Source: JBEKIK01 sp050013075
Lineage (GTDB): Bacteria; Planctomycetota; Planctomycetia; Pirellulales; Thermoguttaceae
DNA: 5,807 nt
NCBI GenBank assembly: GCA_050013075.1
Contig: JBEKFZ010000164.1
Coordinates: 1-5,807 of the forward strand
Reading direction: 5' to 3'
The notes beneath the pieces are model-generated. The model had not been told where the DNA came from and did not search any database. It saw nothing but the letters and a program-made list of their open reading frames with translations. Both the position numbers and the translations under genes were made by a program. Below, one piece after another: positions 1-5,625 of this stretch; the stretch's first letter is position 1; each line of letters opens with the position of its first letter.

Positions 1-110
1 GTATCGCCATCCTTGGCTCTCCTGTTTACGACCGCGATATGTGCACCGCAATCGTGACAAGAGGGCCTTTTTTTGTCACTATCAGTTTTATAATGTCTCA
101 GGATGACCAT
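1..110 (-). CDS. Possible partial gene with CxxC motif, product unknown
   Basis: An open frame on the minus strand starts at an ATG (110-108), directly downstream of an in-frame TAA (116-114), and runs through about 36 codons off the left edge. The visible protein is basic and contains Cys-His-Asp-Cys-Gly at residues 18-22, followed by a run ending in Asn-Arg-Arg-Ala-Lys. A Cys-x2-Cys-Gly knuckle would fit the first half of a zinc ribbon, as in many DNA-binding or transposase proteins, but the second Cys pair would lie outside the window. There is no clear Shine-Dalgarno sequence upstream of the ATG. Two + strand frames are also open over part of this stretch, so chance openness is possible. 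I do not recognise the product. Confidence 0.2.
   Translation of the reverse strand, partial: MVILRHYKTDSDKKRPSCHDCGAHIAVVNRRAKDGD
54..79. repeat. Perfect 7-bp inverted repeat GTGACAA / TTGTCAC
   Basis: GTGACAA (54-60) and TTGTCAC (73-79) are exact reverse complements separated by 12 bases that include a run of seven T (68-74, partly inside the right arm). The half-site centres are 19 bp apart, close to two helical turns, so a dimeric regulator site or a small hairpin are both conceivable. It lies inside the doubtful minus-strand partial frame. A 7-bp match over this distance can arise by chance. Confidence 0.3.
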
Positions 111-154
111 TTTTTAGGAAAGTGCAGCTTGTCATTAAAGCCCTCAATAATAGT

Positions 155-204
155 CCCCTCTCCGGGCACCGCGCCAGCGGTCGGGAGAGGGTTAGGGTGA
201 GGGC
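155..204. repeat. Dispersed REP-like hairpin repeat
   Basis: The outer arms CCCTCTCC (156-163) and GGAGAGGG (184-191) pair over 8 bp. An inner stem ACCGC (168-172) and GCGGT (177-181) closes a GCCA loop, with a small asymmetric internal loop between the two stems. A tail, GTTAGGGTGAGGG (191-203), follows. Read on the minus strand it gives the CCCTCACCCTAACCC string familiar from dispersed intergenic repeats in many bacterial genomes, and it translates to Pro-His-Pro-Asn-Pro-Leu-Pro in a frame that is often miscalled as a gene. Its role here is unknown; the hairpin could end or stabilise transcripts, but no T-run follows. Confidence 0.7.
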
Positions 205-342
205 CTTTCACGCTAATGTAATCCTGAAAAAATTCGTTTTGGGATGGGGTCTCTATCATTTCAATTTCAATAACTGATGCCAAAGAAAATCAAAGAGTTT
301 GCACTTTAGGACATTCAAGGCGGTTTCGTCAATGGAGCCTAA
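205..342. other. Non-coding stretch upstream of the xylB promoter
   Basis: No convincing gene, RNA or repeat is visible between the hairpin repeat and the promoter. The only frame of any length is a minus-strand one (283-98) that runs straight through the hairpin repeat and has no recognisable motif, so it is treated as spurious. The stretch is more AT-rich than the neighbouring genes. Confidence 0.5.
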
Positions 343-371
343 TCGACAAGTACGTAAAACTTGATTATAAT
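343..371 (+). promoter_or_regulatory. Sigma-70-type promoter for xylB
   Basis: TCGACA (343-348) matches the -35 consensus at 5 of 6 positions. After exactly 17 bases comes TATAAT (366-371), a perfect -10 element. Transcription would start near 378, leaving an untranslated leader of about 93 bases before the xylB ATG at 471. An overlapping TATAAA at 371-376 could serve as an alternative -10. No clear operator palindrome is visible between the promoter and the gene. Use of standard sigma-70 consensus sequences is assumed, not shown, for this organism. Confidence 0.65.
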
Positions 372-470
372 ATAAAATTTAGGATATCTATCGAATCAGA
401 TGACTTCGCCAAAATAGATCACCTCGGGCCAAAACTTGAATCCCTTGTTTTTTAGTTTAGGAAAACCATC

Positions 471-1997
471 ATGGGCGTTTTTTTGGGCATCGACATCGGC
501 ACCTCCGGCACAAAGGCCCTGGCAATAAATGAAAAAGGCGCCATCTTGGCCTCGGCAATGGAAACTTATCCCTGTTATGTCCCAAAACCGTTGTGGAGCG
601 AGCAGGATCCCGAAGACTGGTGGCAGGCCACGATCCAGTCGGTTCGCAAGGTAATGTCCAAGGCCAGGCTCAAGCCGGGCGACGTAAAAGCGATCGGCCT
701 GTCCGGCCAGATGCACGGCTCGGTCTTTCTCGACAAGCAGAACAAGGTCATCCGCCGCGCGATCCTGTGGAACGATCAGCGGACGTCGGCCGAATGTGCG
801 GAAATCGAACGCCGCGCCGGGGGCCGGGCAAAACTCATAAAGATGGTTGCCAATCCCGCCTTGACCGGCTTTACCGCACCAAAAATCCTCTGGCTTAGAA
901 ACCACGAACCGAAACATTTCGACAGAACGCGCAAGATTCTTTTGCCCAAGGACGAAATCCGCCGCCGGTTGACCGGCGAATATGCCACCGAGGTCAGCGA
1001 CGCCAGCGGCATGTTGTTGCTGGACGTGGCCAAACGCAAGTGGTCCAAGGAATTGCTCTCGGCCTTGGAACTCGACGTCAATCTTTTCGCCGCTTGTTAT
1101 GAATCCGAGGAAATAACCGGCAAACTCACGCCCGCGGCCGCTAAAATCCTGGGCCTTACGACCGATTGCCTGGTCGTGGGCGGGGCCGGCGACTGTGCCG
1201 CCGGGGCAGTAGGCAACGGAATCGTCAATCGAGGCATTCTTTCCACGTCCATAGGCACCTCCGGCGTGGTGTTCGTCCATAGTGACGAACTGAAAATCGA
1301 TCCCAAGGGACGCGTTCATACTTTTTGCCACGCTGTACGCGGCAAGTGGCACATGATGGGAGTGAATCTTTCGGCTGGTGGTTCCTTGCAATGGTTCCGC
1401 AATGAATTATGCAAGGCCGACGCCGCCGCGGCCAAAAAGGCCGGAAAAGAAGTCTACGACGCCTTGACCCAAGAGGCCGAAAATGTCCCGCCGGGCAGCC
1501 AGGGACTTTTTTTTCTGCCCTATTTGTCAGGCGAACGGACTCCGCACGCCGATCCATACGCACGCGGTTGCTTTATCGGCCTGACCTTGGCCCACGGCCG
1601 GGGACACCTGATTCGAGCCATTCTGGAAGGCGTAACCTATTCCATGCGCGATAGCCTTGATATCTTCGAGCATCTGGACGTGCCGATCAAACAGATTCGC
1701 GCATCCGGCGGAGGCGCGCGGAGCGGCCTTTGGCGGCAAATCCAAGCCGACGTGTTCGGGCGCAAAGTGGTGACAATCAACAGCGAGGAAGGCCCGGCCT
1801 ATGGCGTGGCCTTGCTGGCCGCCGTGGGCGCGGGTACGTTTAAGGACATCCGCGAGGCCTGCGCGGCGGTCATCCGAGTAGTTTCGCAAACATCGCCCAA
1901 CCGCGATGCTAAAAAACGCTACGACAAGGCTTTCCCCCTGTACCAGCAGCTCTACCGCTCGCTGAAAAACGATTTCAAGAGCATCGCCGCATTGTAA
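471..1997 (+). CDS. xylB: Xylulokinase (FGGY carbohydrate kinase)
   Basis: This enzyme phosphorylates D-xylulose with ATP to D-xylulose 5-phosphate in the cytoplasm, feeding the pentose phosphate pathway. The 508-residue length fits XylB (about 480-510). Visible landmarks: the phosphate-binding motif GIDIGTSGTK at residues 6-15; the LSGQMHG block at 77-83, typical of xylulokinases; LWNDQR at 99-104; the likely catalytic base Asp241 in GAGDCAAGAVG; and the second FGGY signature region with ASGGGARSGLWRQ from 411. The chosen ATG is preceded by TAGGA (458-462) 8 bases upstream, and the ATPase-fold motif follows at once. No xylose isomerase gene or sugar transporter is adjacent, so the pathway assignment rests on the protein alone; another ketopentose or polyol kinase is possible. 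The next gene starts 27 bases after its stop, suggesting co-transcription. Confidence 0.92.
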   Translation: MGVFLGIDIGTSGTKALAINEKGAILASAMETYPCYVPKPLWSEQDPEDWWQATIQSVRKVMSKARLKPGDVKAIGLSGQMHGSVFLDKQNKVIRRAILWNDQRTSAECAEIERRAGGRAKLIKMVANPALTGFTAPKILWLRNHEPKHFDRTRKILLPKDEIRRRLTGEYATEVSDASGMLLLDVAKRKWSKELLSALELDVNLFAACYESEEITGKLTPAAAKILGLTTDCLVVGGAGDCAAGAVGNGIVNRGILSTSIGTSGVVFVHSDELKIDPKGRVHTFCHAVRGKWHMMGVNLSAGGSLQWFRNELCKADAAAAKKAGKEVYDALTQEAENVPPGSQGLFFLPYLSGERTPHADPYARGCFIGLTLAHGRGHLIRAILEGVTYSMRDSLDIFEHLDVPIKQIRASGGGARSGLWRQIQADVFGRKVVTINSEEGPAYGVALLAAVGAGTFKDIREACAAVIRVVSQTSPNRDAKKRYDKAFPLYQQLYRSLKNDFKSIAAL

Positions 1998-1999
1998 AA

Positions 2000-2027
2000 A
2001 AGGATGAAGGCGGAAGGATGAAGGATG
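2000..2027 (+). repeat. AAGGATG heptamer array, 4 copies, contains a start codon
   Basis: Four head-to-tail 7-base units cover 2000-2027: AAGGATG, AAGGCGG, AAGGATG, AAGGATG. The array begins 3 bases after the xylB stop codon. The last three bases of the fourth unit are the ATG used by the membrane protein gene, and AAGG of the third unit (2014-2017) lies 7 bases upstream of that ATG, a good Shine-Dalgarno spacing. The array also creates two other start codons: ATG at 2004, giving a 5-codon frame ending TGA at 2019-2021, and ATG at 2018, giving a 23-codon frame ending TAA at 2087-2089. The same heptamer recurs at 5603-5625 and, inverted, at 5706-5807. Confidence 0.85.
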
Positions 2028-3806
2028 AAAGAACTAATCAGAAACCGCTTGCGGTTTCGCGACTCATGCCCGCCGTTGTCGCGAGATAATCAATCCGGCT
2101 TCCTTTTTTCCAGATGGCGAATACTCGCCGAGATTGCCCTTGTTTTCGCGGTTTTTTTCCTTCAAGGCGCCTGGCCCGTTCCGGATGTGAACGAGCCGTA
2201 TTACCTGGGCAAGACGATTCATTATTGGAATCCTGCTTGGGCCGCGGGCGATTTCTTTCTGGACTCGAAAGACACGCACAAGGTTTTTTATCTCACTTTC
2301 GGATGGCTTTCGCTGTGGTTGAGGCCCACTGCCCTTGCCTGGACCGGCCGGATTATTACCTGGTGGCTTTTGGCATGGTCCTGGCGGCGTTTGAGTTTTG
2401 CCGTGCTGCCCAGGCCCGGCTGGTCGATCGCAAGCGCCGCGTTGTTTGCCATGCTCATGGAAAACTGCCACATGGCCGGCGAATGGGTGATCGGAGGGGT
2501 GGAAGCCAAAGGTTTCGCCTACGTGCTCGTTTTTTTGGGGCTGGAATCGCTGGTAAAAAACCATTGGAATCGAGCCTGGCTCTTGCTAGGCGCAGCCTCG
2601 GCGATACACGTGTTGGTGGGCGGTTGGGCGGCCGTTGCGGCCCTGTTGGCCTGGCTTTTGATCGGACGCGGCCGGCCCGGGCTGCGATCGATGTGGCCGT
2701 CGTTATTGGGCGGTCTTCTGCTGGCCCTGCCGGGATTACTGCCTGTCTTGTTCTTAAACGCCCATGCCGACGCGGCGACCATTCGGCAGGCAAATCAAAT
2801 CTATGTTTTCGAGCGATTGCCCCATCACTTGGACATCTTTCATGTTTACCCCCAGTACATAATTCGATTCGTGCTCTTGACGTTGCTCTATTTCGCCTTG
2901 AGTTGGCGAATATCACTAATAAACGACCATGGCACGACCGGCGGCGACAATTTCATGACGAGTGCAAACCCAATCATTACCGGCGACTCCACAAACGCCG
3001 GCCGAGCAGCTTTTCGTGGCTTTTGGACGTCAATTTGCAATTTGCAATTTGCAATTTGCAATTTTCAATCAAATTCCACGACATTTAATGAAATTAAATC
3101 CTCACTAAAGCGGTTCCGCGCATTCGTTACCGGGGCCATAGCCATCGCCCTGGCAGGCGTTGTCATTAATATACTGGTGTTTTTCGACTGCGATCTGGCG
3201 GCCGGATTGCTGCGATATTATTGGTTCCGGCTATCCGATGTGGCAGTGCCCTTGGGTGTGTCAATGCTGGGATGCTGGTGGATCGTGGATTCGCGGCCTT
3301 CTCGGTCGGCGATCGGCCGTTTCGCGGCCGTTTTTGTCGGCTTGGCGGTGATCTATCATTTCGGCTCATTGGCGGTCCAGCGGTTGCAGCCCGCCGCGCC
3401 CCGGGCCGAGCGCCTGGCAAATCCACTAGCCTGGCAGGAGGCGTGCACTTGGGCGGCCGACCAACGGAACACGCAGCCCACGGCCCGATTTATCACCCCG
3501 CGCCAGGCCCAGACGTTTAAATGGTATGCCTGCCGCGCGGAGGTTGCCACCTGGAAAGACGTGCCCCAGAACGCCCAGGAAATAGTGCAATGGCGTGAAA
3601 GAATGCAAGATCTTTTTGCCACCGACCTCAGCGATCCCGAGTATCGCTGGTACGAATCCCTGAACGAATTGGGCACCCAACGGATCGAGGAACTAGGCCG
3701 GAAATACCAAGCCGATTTTCTCATAACCGAGTCGATCTATCCTCTGTTGAATTTAAAAGTTGTCTACCGGAACGAAGGCTATGTCATTTATAAATTAAGG
3801 GATTAG
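2025..3806 (+). CDS. Polytopic membrane protein, DUF6798-like, possible GT-C-type transferase
   Basis: A 593-residue integral membrane protein with about ten hydrophobic segments, roughly at residues 33-51, 88-98, 108-119, 132-149, 163-177, 185-214, 225-244, 278-293, 367-387, 404-421 and 432-452, then a soluble C-terminal domain (455-593). The sequence style, including PDVNEPYYLGK (53-63), FERLPHHLD (262-270) and TFKWYACRAEVATWKD (497-512), resembles planctomycete proteins that I recall as DUF6798. An acidic motif in the first loop after TM1 and a C-terminal soluble domain are reminiscent of GT-C glycosyltransferases; that function is inference. The first 20 or so residues are encoded by repeats (2000-2062) and are probably not conserved, so the true start is uncertain. 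TTG codons at 2049 and 2076 are alternatives, and there is no later ATG before TM1. Residues about 297-365 form a polar linker containing the AATTTGC array. The stop codon lies in the GATTAGA array. Confidence 0.8.
   Translation: MKELIRNRLRFRDSCPPLSRDNQSGFLFSRWRILAEIALVFAVFFLQGAWPVPDVNEPYYLGKTIHYWNPAWAAGDFFLDSKDTHKVFYLTFGWLSLWLRPTALAWTGRIITWWLLAWSWRRLSFAVLPRPGWSIASAALFAMLMENCHMAGEWVIGGVEAKGFAYVLVFLGLESLVKNHWNRAWLLLGAASAIHVLVGGWAAVAALLAWLLIGRGRPGLRSMWPSLLGGLLLALPGLLPVLFLNAHADAATIRQANQIYVFERLPHHLDIFHVYPQYIIRFVLLTLLYFALSWRISLINDHGTTGGDNFMTSANPIITGDSTNAGRAAFRGFWTSICNLQFAICNFQSNSTTFNEIKSSLKRFRAFVTGAIAIALAGVVINILVFFDCDLAAGLLRYYWFRLSDVAVPLGVSMLGCWWIVDSRPSRSAIGRFAAVFVGLAVIYHFGSLAVQRLQPAAPRAERLANPLAWQEACTWAADQRNTQPTARFITPRQAQTFKWYACRAEVATWKDVPQNAQEIVQWRERMQDLFATDLSDPEYRWYESLNELGTQRIEELGRKYQADFLITESIYPLLNLKVVYRNEGYVIYKLRD
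2042..2062. repeat. Palindromic repeat AAACCGC-TT-GCGGTTT, copy 1
   Basis: AAACCGC (2042-2048) and GCGGTTT (2051-2057) form a perfect palindrome around TT, followed by CGCGA. A second copy at 4652-4672 matches 20 of 21 bases. This copy lies inside the 5' end of the membrane protein frame, where it encodes residues 7-12 (NRLRFR). That position argues that the N-terminus of this protein was built from, or invaded by, repeat DNA, or that translation really starts further downstream. Confidence 0.7.
3032..3066 (+). repeat. AATTTGC heptamer array inside a coding frame
   Basis: Four perfect AATTTGC units (3032-3059) and a fifth degenerate AATTTTC (3060-3066) run head to tail. They lie in frame within the membrane protein gene and encode the peptide ICNLQFAICNFQ (residues 337-348) in the polar linker between two membrane segments. 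The unit is 7 bases, so gain or loss of one or two units would shift the frame, while a change of three units would keep it. The array contains no stop codon in the frame used. Confidence 0.9.
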
Positions 3807-3828
3807 AGATTAGAGATTGGAGATTAGG
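3801..3828 (+). repeat. GATTAGA heptamer array containing the stop codon
   Basis: Four 7-base units: GATTAGA, GATTAGA, GATTGGA, GATTAGG. The first unit supplies the last codon (GAT, Asp593) and the TAG stop (3804-3806) of the membrane protein gene. The rest is untranslated. Confidence 0.85.
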
Positions 3829-3840
3829 GCGGAAGTTCAA

Positions 3841-3871
3841 ATGCAGAATTATGAATGCTGAATTGCTGAAT
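3841..3871 (+). repeat. Degenerate ATGCTGA heptamer array
   Basis: The units ATGCAGA (3841), ATTATGA (3848), ATGCTGA (3855) and ATTGCTGA (3862, with one extra base) follow one another and then AT begins a fifth. The consensus is ATGCTGA with a 7-base period. It is more diverged than the other arrays, and the extra base in the fourth unit breaks strict periodicity, so this is the least certain of the heptamer series. Confidence 0.55.
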
Positions 3872-3903
3872 AAATCAATGAAACCAATCGCGATTTCACA
3901 GCG

Positions 3904-3938
3904 CCTACAACCTAAAGTCTACAGCCTATAGTCTACCA
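3904..3938 (+). repeat. Degenerate YCTANAR heptamer array abutting a start codon
   Basis: The units CCTACAA (3904), CCTAAAG (3911), TCTACAG (3918), CCTATAG (3925) and TCTACCA (3932) fit a 7-base period with consensus YCTANAR. The final A is the first base of the ATG of the HAD hydrolase gene. The array therefore takes the place where a Shine-Dalgarno sequence would be expected, and none is visible. Confidence 0.75.
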
Positions 3939-4585
3939 TGAAAGCCGTTGTTTTCGACATGGATGGTTTGATGTTCAATACCGAGGACGTTTACACCCTG
4001 GTAGGCACGGAATTATTGCGCCGCAGGGGGCGGGAATTTACCCCGGAATTGAAAAACGAGATGATGGGGCTTAAGCCTCAAACGTCCTTCGAGATTATGA
4101 TCCGCGCCTGCAATTTATGCGAGAGTTGGCAGGAATTGGCGGCCGAATCGAACGCCCTGTTTATCGGCTTATTGGACGAGCATCTGGCCCCCATGCCGGG
4201 CCTGATCGAGTTGCTCGACGCCCTGGAGGCCGCCGACATTCCCAAGGCCATCGCCACCAGCAGTTCCAGGACCTTGATGGACGCCTGTCTAAAGCGTTTC
4301 GACATGCACCGGCGTTTTCGCTTCTTTCTCACCGCCGAAGACATCACCCGCGGCAAGCCCGACCCGGAGATCTATCTTACCGCCGCCGCACGTTTTGAGG
4401 TTAACCCAAGCGAGTTACTGGTCTTGGAGGATAGTCAAAACGGGTGTAAAGCCGCGGCCGCCGCCGGGGCTTTTATCGTGGCCGTGCCTGCCCGGCACAG
4501 CCGCACGCACGATTTCAGTTCGGCCGCGATGGTCGTTGAAAACCTATCCGATCCAAGGCTTTACGAAGTTTTGGGCTTAAAATAA
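3938..4585 (+). CDS. HAD-superfamily phosphatase / phosphoglucomutase-like hydrolase
   Basis: A 215-residue cytoplasmic enzyme of HAD subfamily IA, which uses an aspartate nucleophile and Mg2+ to hydrolyse or transfer phosphate on small metabolites. All four motifs are present: motif I FDMDGLMFNTE, with nucleophile Asp7 and acid/base Asp9; motif II AIATSSS, with Thr107 or Ser108; motif III Lys140 in GKPDPEIY; and motif IV LEDSQNG, with Glu164-Asp165. The roughly 85 residues after motif I form the helical cap expected in this subfamily, and the length matches beta-phosphoglucomutase and related sugar or nucleotide phosphatases (about 215-225). The motif set does not decide the substrate; pseudouridine 5'-phosphatase-like or 2-deoxyglucose-6-phosphate phosphatase-like activities are alternatives. 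The start is fixed by motif I lying at residue 6. It has no Shine-Dalgarno sequence and starts 131 bases after the previous stop, so it may have its own promoter in the repeats or be read through. Confidence 0.88.
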   Translation: MKAVVFDMDGLMFNTEDVYTLVGTELLRRRGREFTPELKNEMMGLKPQTSFEIMIRACNLCESWQELAAESNALFIGLLDEHLAPMPGLIELLDALEAADIPKAIATSSSRTLMDACLKRFDMHRRFRFFLTAEDITRGKPDPEIYLTAAARFEVNPSELLVLEDSQNGCKAAAAAGAFIVAVPARHSRTHDFSSAAMVVENLSDPRLYEVLGLK

Positions 4586-4651
4586 TCCGCGCTGCCGCTA
4601 ATCTAAGTGCAGGCTTTGCTTGCATTGCCATTCGCCGAATCCGGTGCAAAT

Positions 4652-4683
4652 AAACCGCTTGCTGTTTCGCGATATATGCGAAA
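4652..4683. repeat. Palindromic repeat copy 2 with adjoining hairpin
   Basis: Positions 4652-4672 match the repeat at 2042-2062 in 20 of 21 bases; a T at 4663 breaks the palindrome that is perfect in copy 1. It continues into a second stem, TTTCGC (4665-4670) and GCGAAA (4678-4683), around a 7-base GATATAT loop. This copy lies between genes, after the HAD hydrolase. No T-run follows directly, so a terminator role is not supported by the sequence. Confidence 0.65.
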
Positions 4684-4732
4684 TATACACGCCTTTTCCC
4701 TACTTTCAGGTTAAGGAAAACTTTTAGCCCCC

Positions 4733-4762
4733 TTGACATTTTTCTTGCTAAAATGATACATT
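4733..4762 (+). promoter_or_regulatory. Sigma-70-type promoter for the cytidylyltransferase-like gene
   Basis: TTGACA (4733-4738) is a perfect -35 element. The best -10 is TACATT (4757-4762; 4 of 6) after an 18-base spacer, supported by an upstream TG at 4754-4755 (extended -10). An alternative reading is GATACA at 4755-4760 with a 16-base spacer. TAAAAT (4749-4754) is a better -10 hexamer, but only 10 bases from the -35. The leader to the ATG at 4841 would be about 70 bases. The gene therefore appears to be transcribed separately from the upstream cluster. Confidence 0.6.
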
Positions 4763-4827
4763 CAACAATACTCTAGGAACAGCTTTGCGAAAGAGCGGTT
4801 TAACTGGAAAACGTATAGGACTTGTAC

Positions 4828-4833
4828 AAGGAG
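4828..4833 (+). promoter_or_regulatory. Strong Shine-Dalgarno AAGGAG
   Basis: AAGGAG lies 7 bases upstream of the ATG at 4841. It fixes the start of the cytidylyltransferase-like gene and is the strongest ribosome binding site in the window. Confidence 0.8.
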
Positions 4834-4840
4834 AAGCCGG

Positions 4841-5596
4841 ATGCTCAAAACCCTTGGAATAGTCCAGGCTTGCTGTCATGCGCGCCAGTTTCATTGCAGG
4901 GCCGCCAGAAAACTTGGAGGACGGTCGGTTCTGGAATGGGTCATCCGCCACGTGACCGAGTCCCTGCGCCTGGACGGTGTGATCGTGCTGGTTTGCGATG
5001 ACGCCGATCATCGGTTCATGCGAAATCTCGTACCCGCCGACGTCCCCATATTCGTGGGCACCAAACCGGACAGCTTGGGACGTTTTTCCCAGGCCCTGGA
5101 ACAATACGCCACTGAAGGCGTGGTTCGCGTACGCGGCGACCATCTTTTTATCGACCCGGCGCTGATCGATCGCCTGGTGACCGCCGCCGCGGATCATCCG
5201 CAATGCGACTATTTGAGCTACTGCTCGCGCGACGGCCGGCCGGTCGTACTTTCGCCGGTGGGAGTTTATGCCGAATGGATCCGCGCAAGCGCCCTGCACA
5301 AAGCGGCCCGCCATGCAAAACATCCCGAAGAACGCGAGCATGTCACAAGATTCATTTACTCCCATCCCGAAAAATTCAACATCCGCCTGATCCCAGCCCC
5401 GGCAGAAATCGACCGCGACGACGTGCGATTGTCCGTCGAGATGGAAGAGGATTGGGATCACATACTGACTATCTACGAGGCCCTGGGACCGGATAAAATG
5501 GATTGGCGGCGGATCGCCAATCTGCTCGATCAGCATCCGGCCTTGCGCACCCGCATGGCCGCCCTGAACCGCGACACCGTTCACGCACAATGGTAA
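4841..5596 (+). CDS. SpsF-type cytidylyltransferase-like protein with altered active site
   Basis: This 251-residue protein resembles the CMP-sugar synthetase family (CTP_transf_3, SpsF/KdsB/NeuA type), which joins CMP to acidic sugars for surface polysaccharides. Landmarks: an N-terminal beta strand LGIVQA (5-10); LGGRSVLEWVIRHV (25-38), equal to the usual LGGKPLLEWVI stretch; FVGTKPDSLGRFSQA around 67-81; RGDHLFIDP (98-106), with Asp100 as the likely metal ligand; and LSVEMEEDW (197-205). The loop that normally reads QARxxSTRLPxK is QACCHARQFHCR (9-20), so the usual Arg, Ser and second Arg are replaced. Glu200 stands where Asp is usual in the TVDTEED motif. The reading frame is intact and other frames do not restore the motif. 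The protein may have a changed substrate, be inactive, or be a nucleotide-binding relative. The start is set by the AAGGAG site 7 bases upstream, and a separate promoter lies at 4733. Confidence 0.75.
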   Translation: MLKTLGIVQACCHARQFHCRAARKLGGRSVLEWVIRHVTESLRLDGVIVLVCDDADHRFMRNLVPADVPIFVGTKPDSLGRFSQALEQYATEGVVRVRGDHLFIDPALIDRLVTAAADHPQCDYLSYCSRDGRPVVLSPVGVYAEWIRASALHKAARHAKHPEEREHVTRFIYSHPEKFNIRLIPAPAEIDRDDVRLSVEMEEDWDHILTIYEALGPDKMDWRRIANLLDQHPALRTRMAALNRDTVHAQW

Positions 5597-5602
5597 CGGT
5601 AA

Positions 5603-5625
5603 AAGGATGAAGGATGAAGGATGAA
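5603..5625 (+). repeat. AAGGATG heptamer array, 3 copies
   Basis: Three perfect AAGGATG units (5603-5623) plus AA begin 6 bases after the stop codon of the cytidylyltransferase-like gene. The placement echoes the array that follows the xylB stop. It is the reverse complement of the long array at the right edge, so a transcript crossing both could fold into a stem of at least 21 bp. Confidence 0.9.

Noticed and set aside
98..283. Minus-strand frame of 61 codons upstream of xylB
   Set aside because: It runs through the dispersed hairpin repeat, giving the well-known PHPNPLP artefact, and has no recognisable domain.
396..1391. Long minus-strand open frame of 331 codons opposite xylB
   Set aside because: It lies entirely antisense to a clear xylulokinase with all family motifs, and its protein has no recognisable motif. 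High GC at third positions of the real gene explains the openness.
3032..3066. Frameshift or pseudogene in the membrane protein at the AATTTGC repeat
   Set aside because: The frame after the repeat continues with three membrane segments and a family-like soluble domain, so the coding frame is preserved.
2114..3088. Second + strand frame of 324 codons inside the membrane protein gene
   Set aside because: The protein is rich in Arg, lacks membrane segments or motifs, and extends only because the AATTTGC array has no stop in any frame. The 2025-3806 frame has consistent membrane topology throughout.
4586..4732. tRNA or structured RNA between the HAD gene and the last gene
   Set aside because: No cloverleaf, no TTCGA-type T-loop with matching stems and no riboswitch-like core could be found. 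Only the short repeat hairpin at 4652-4683 is supported.
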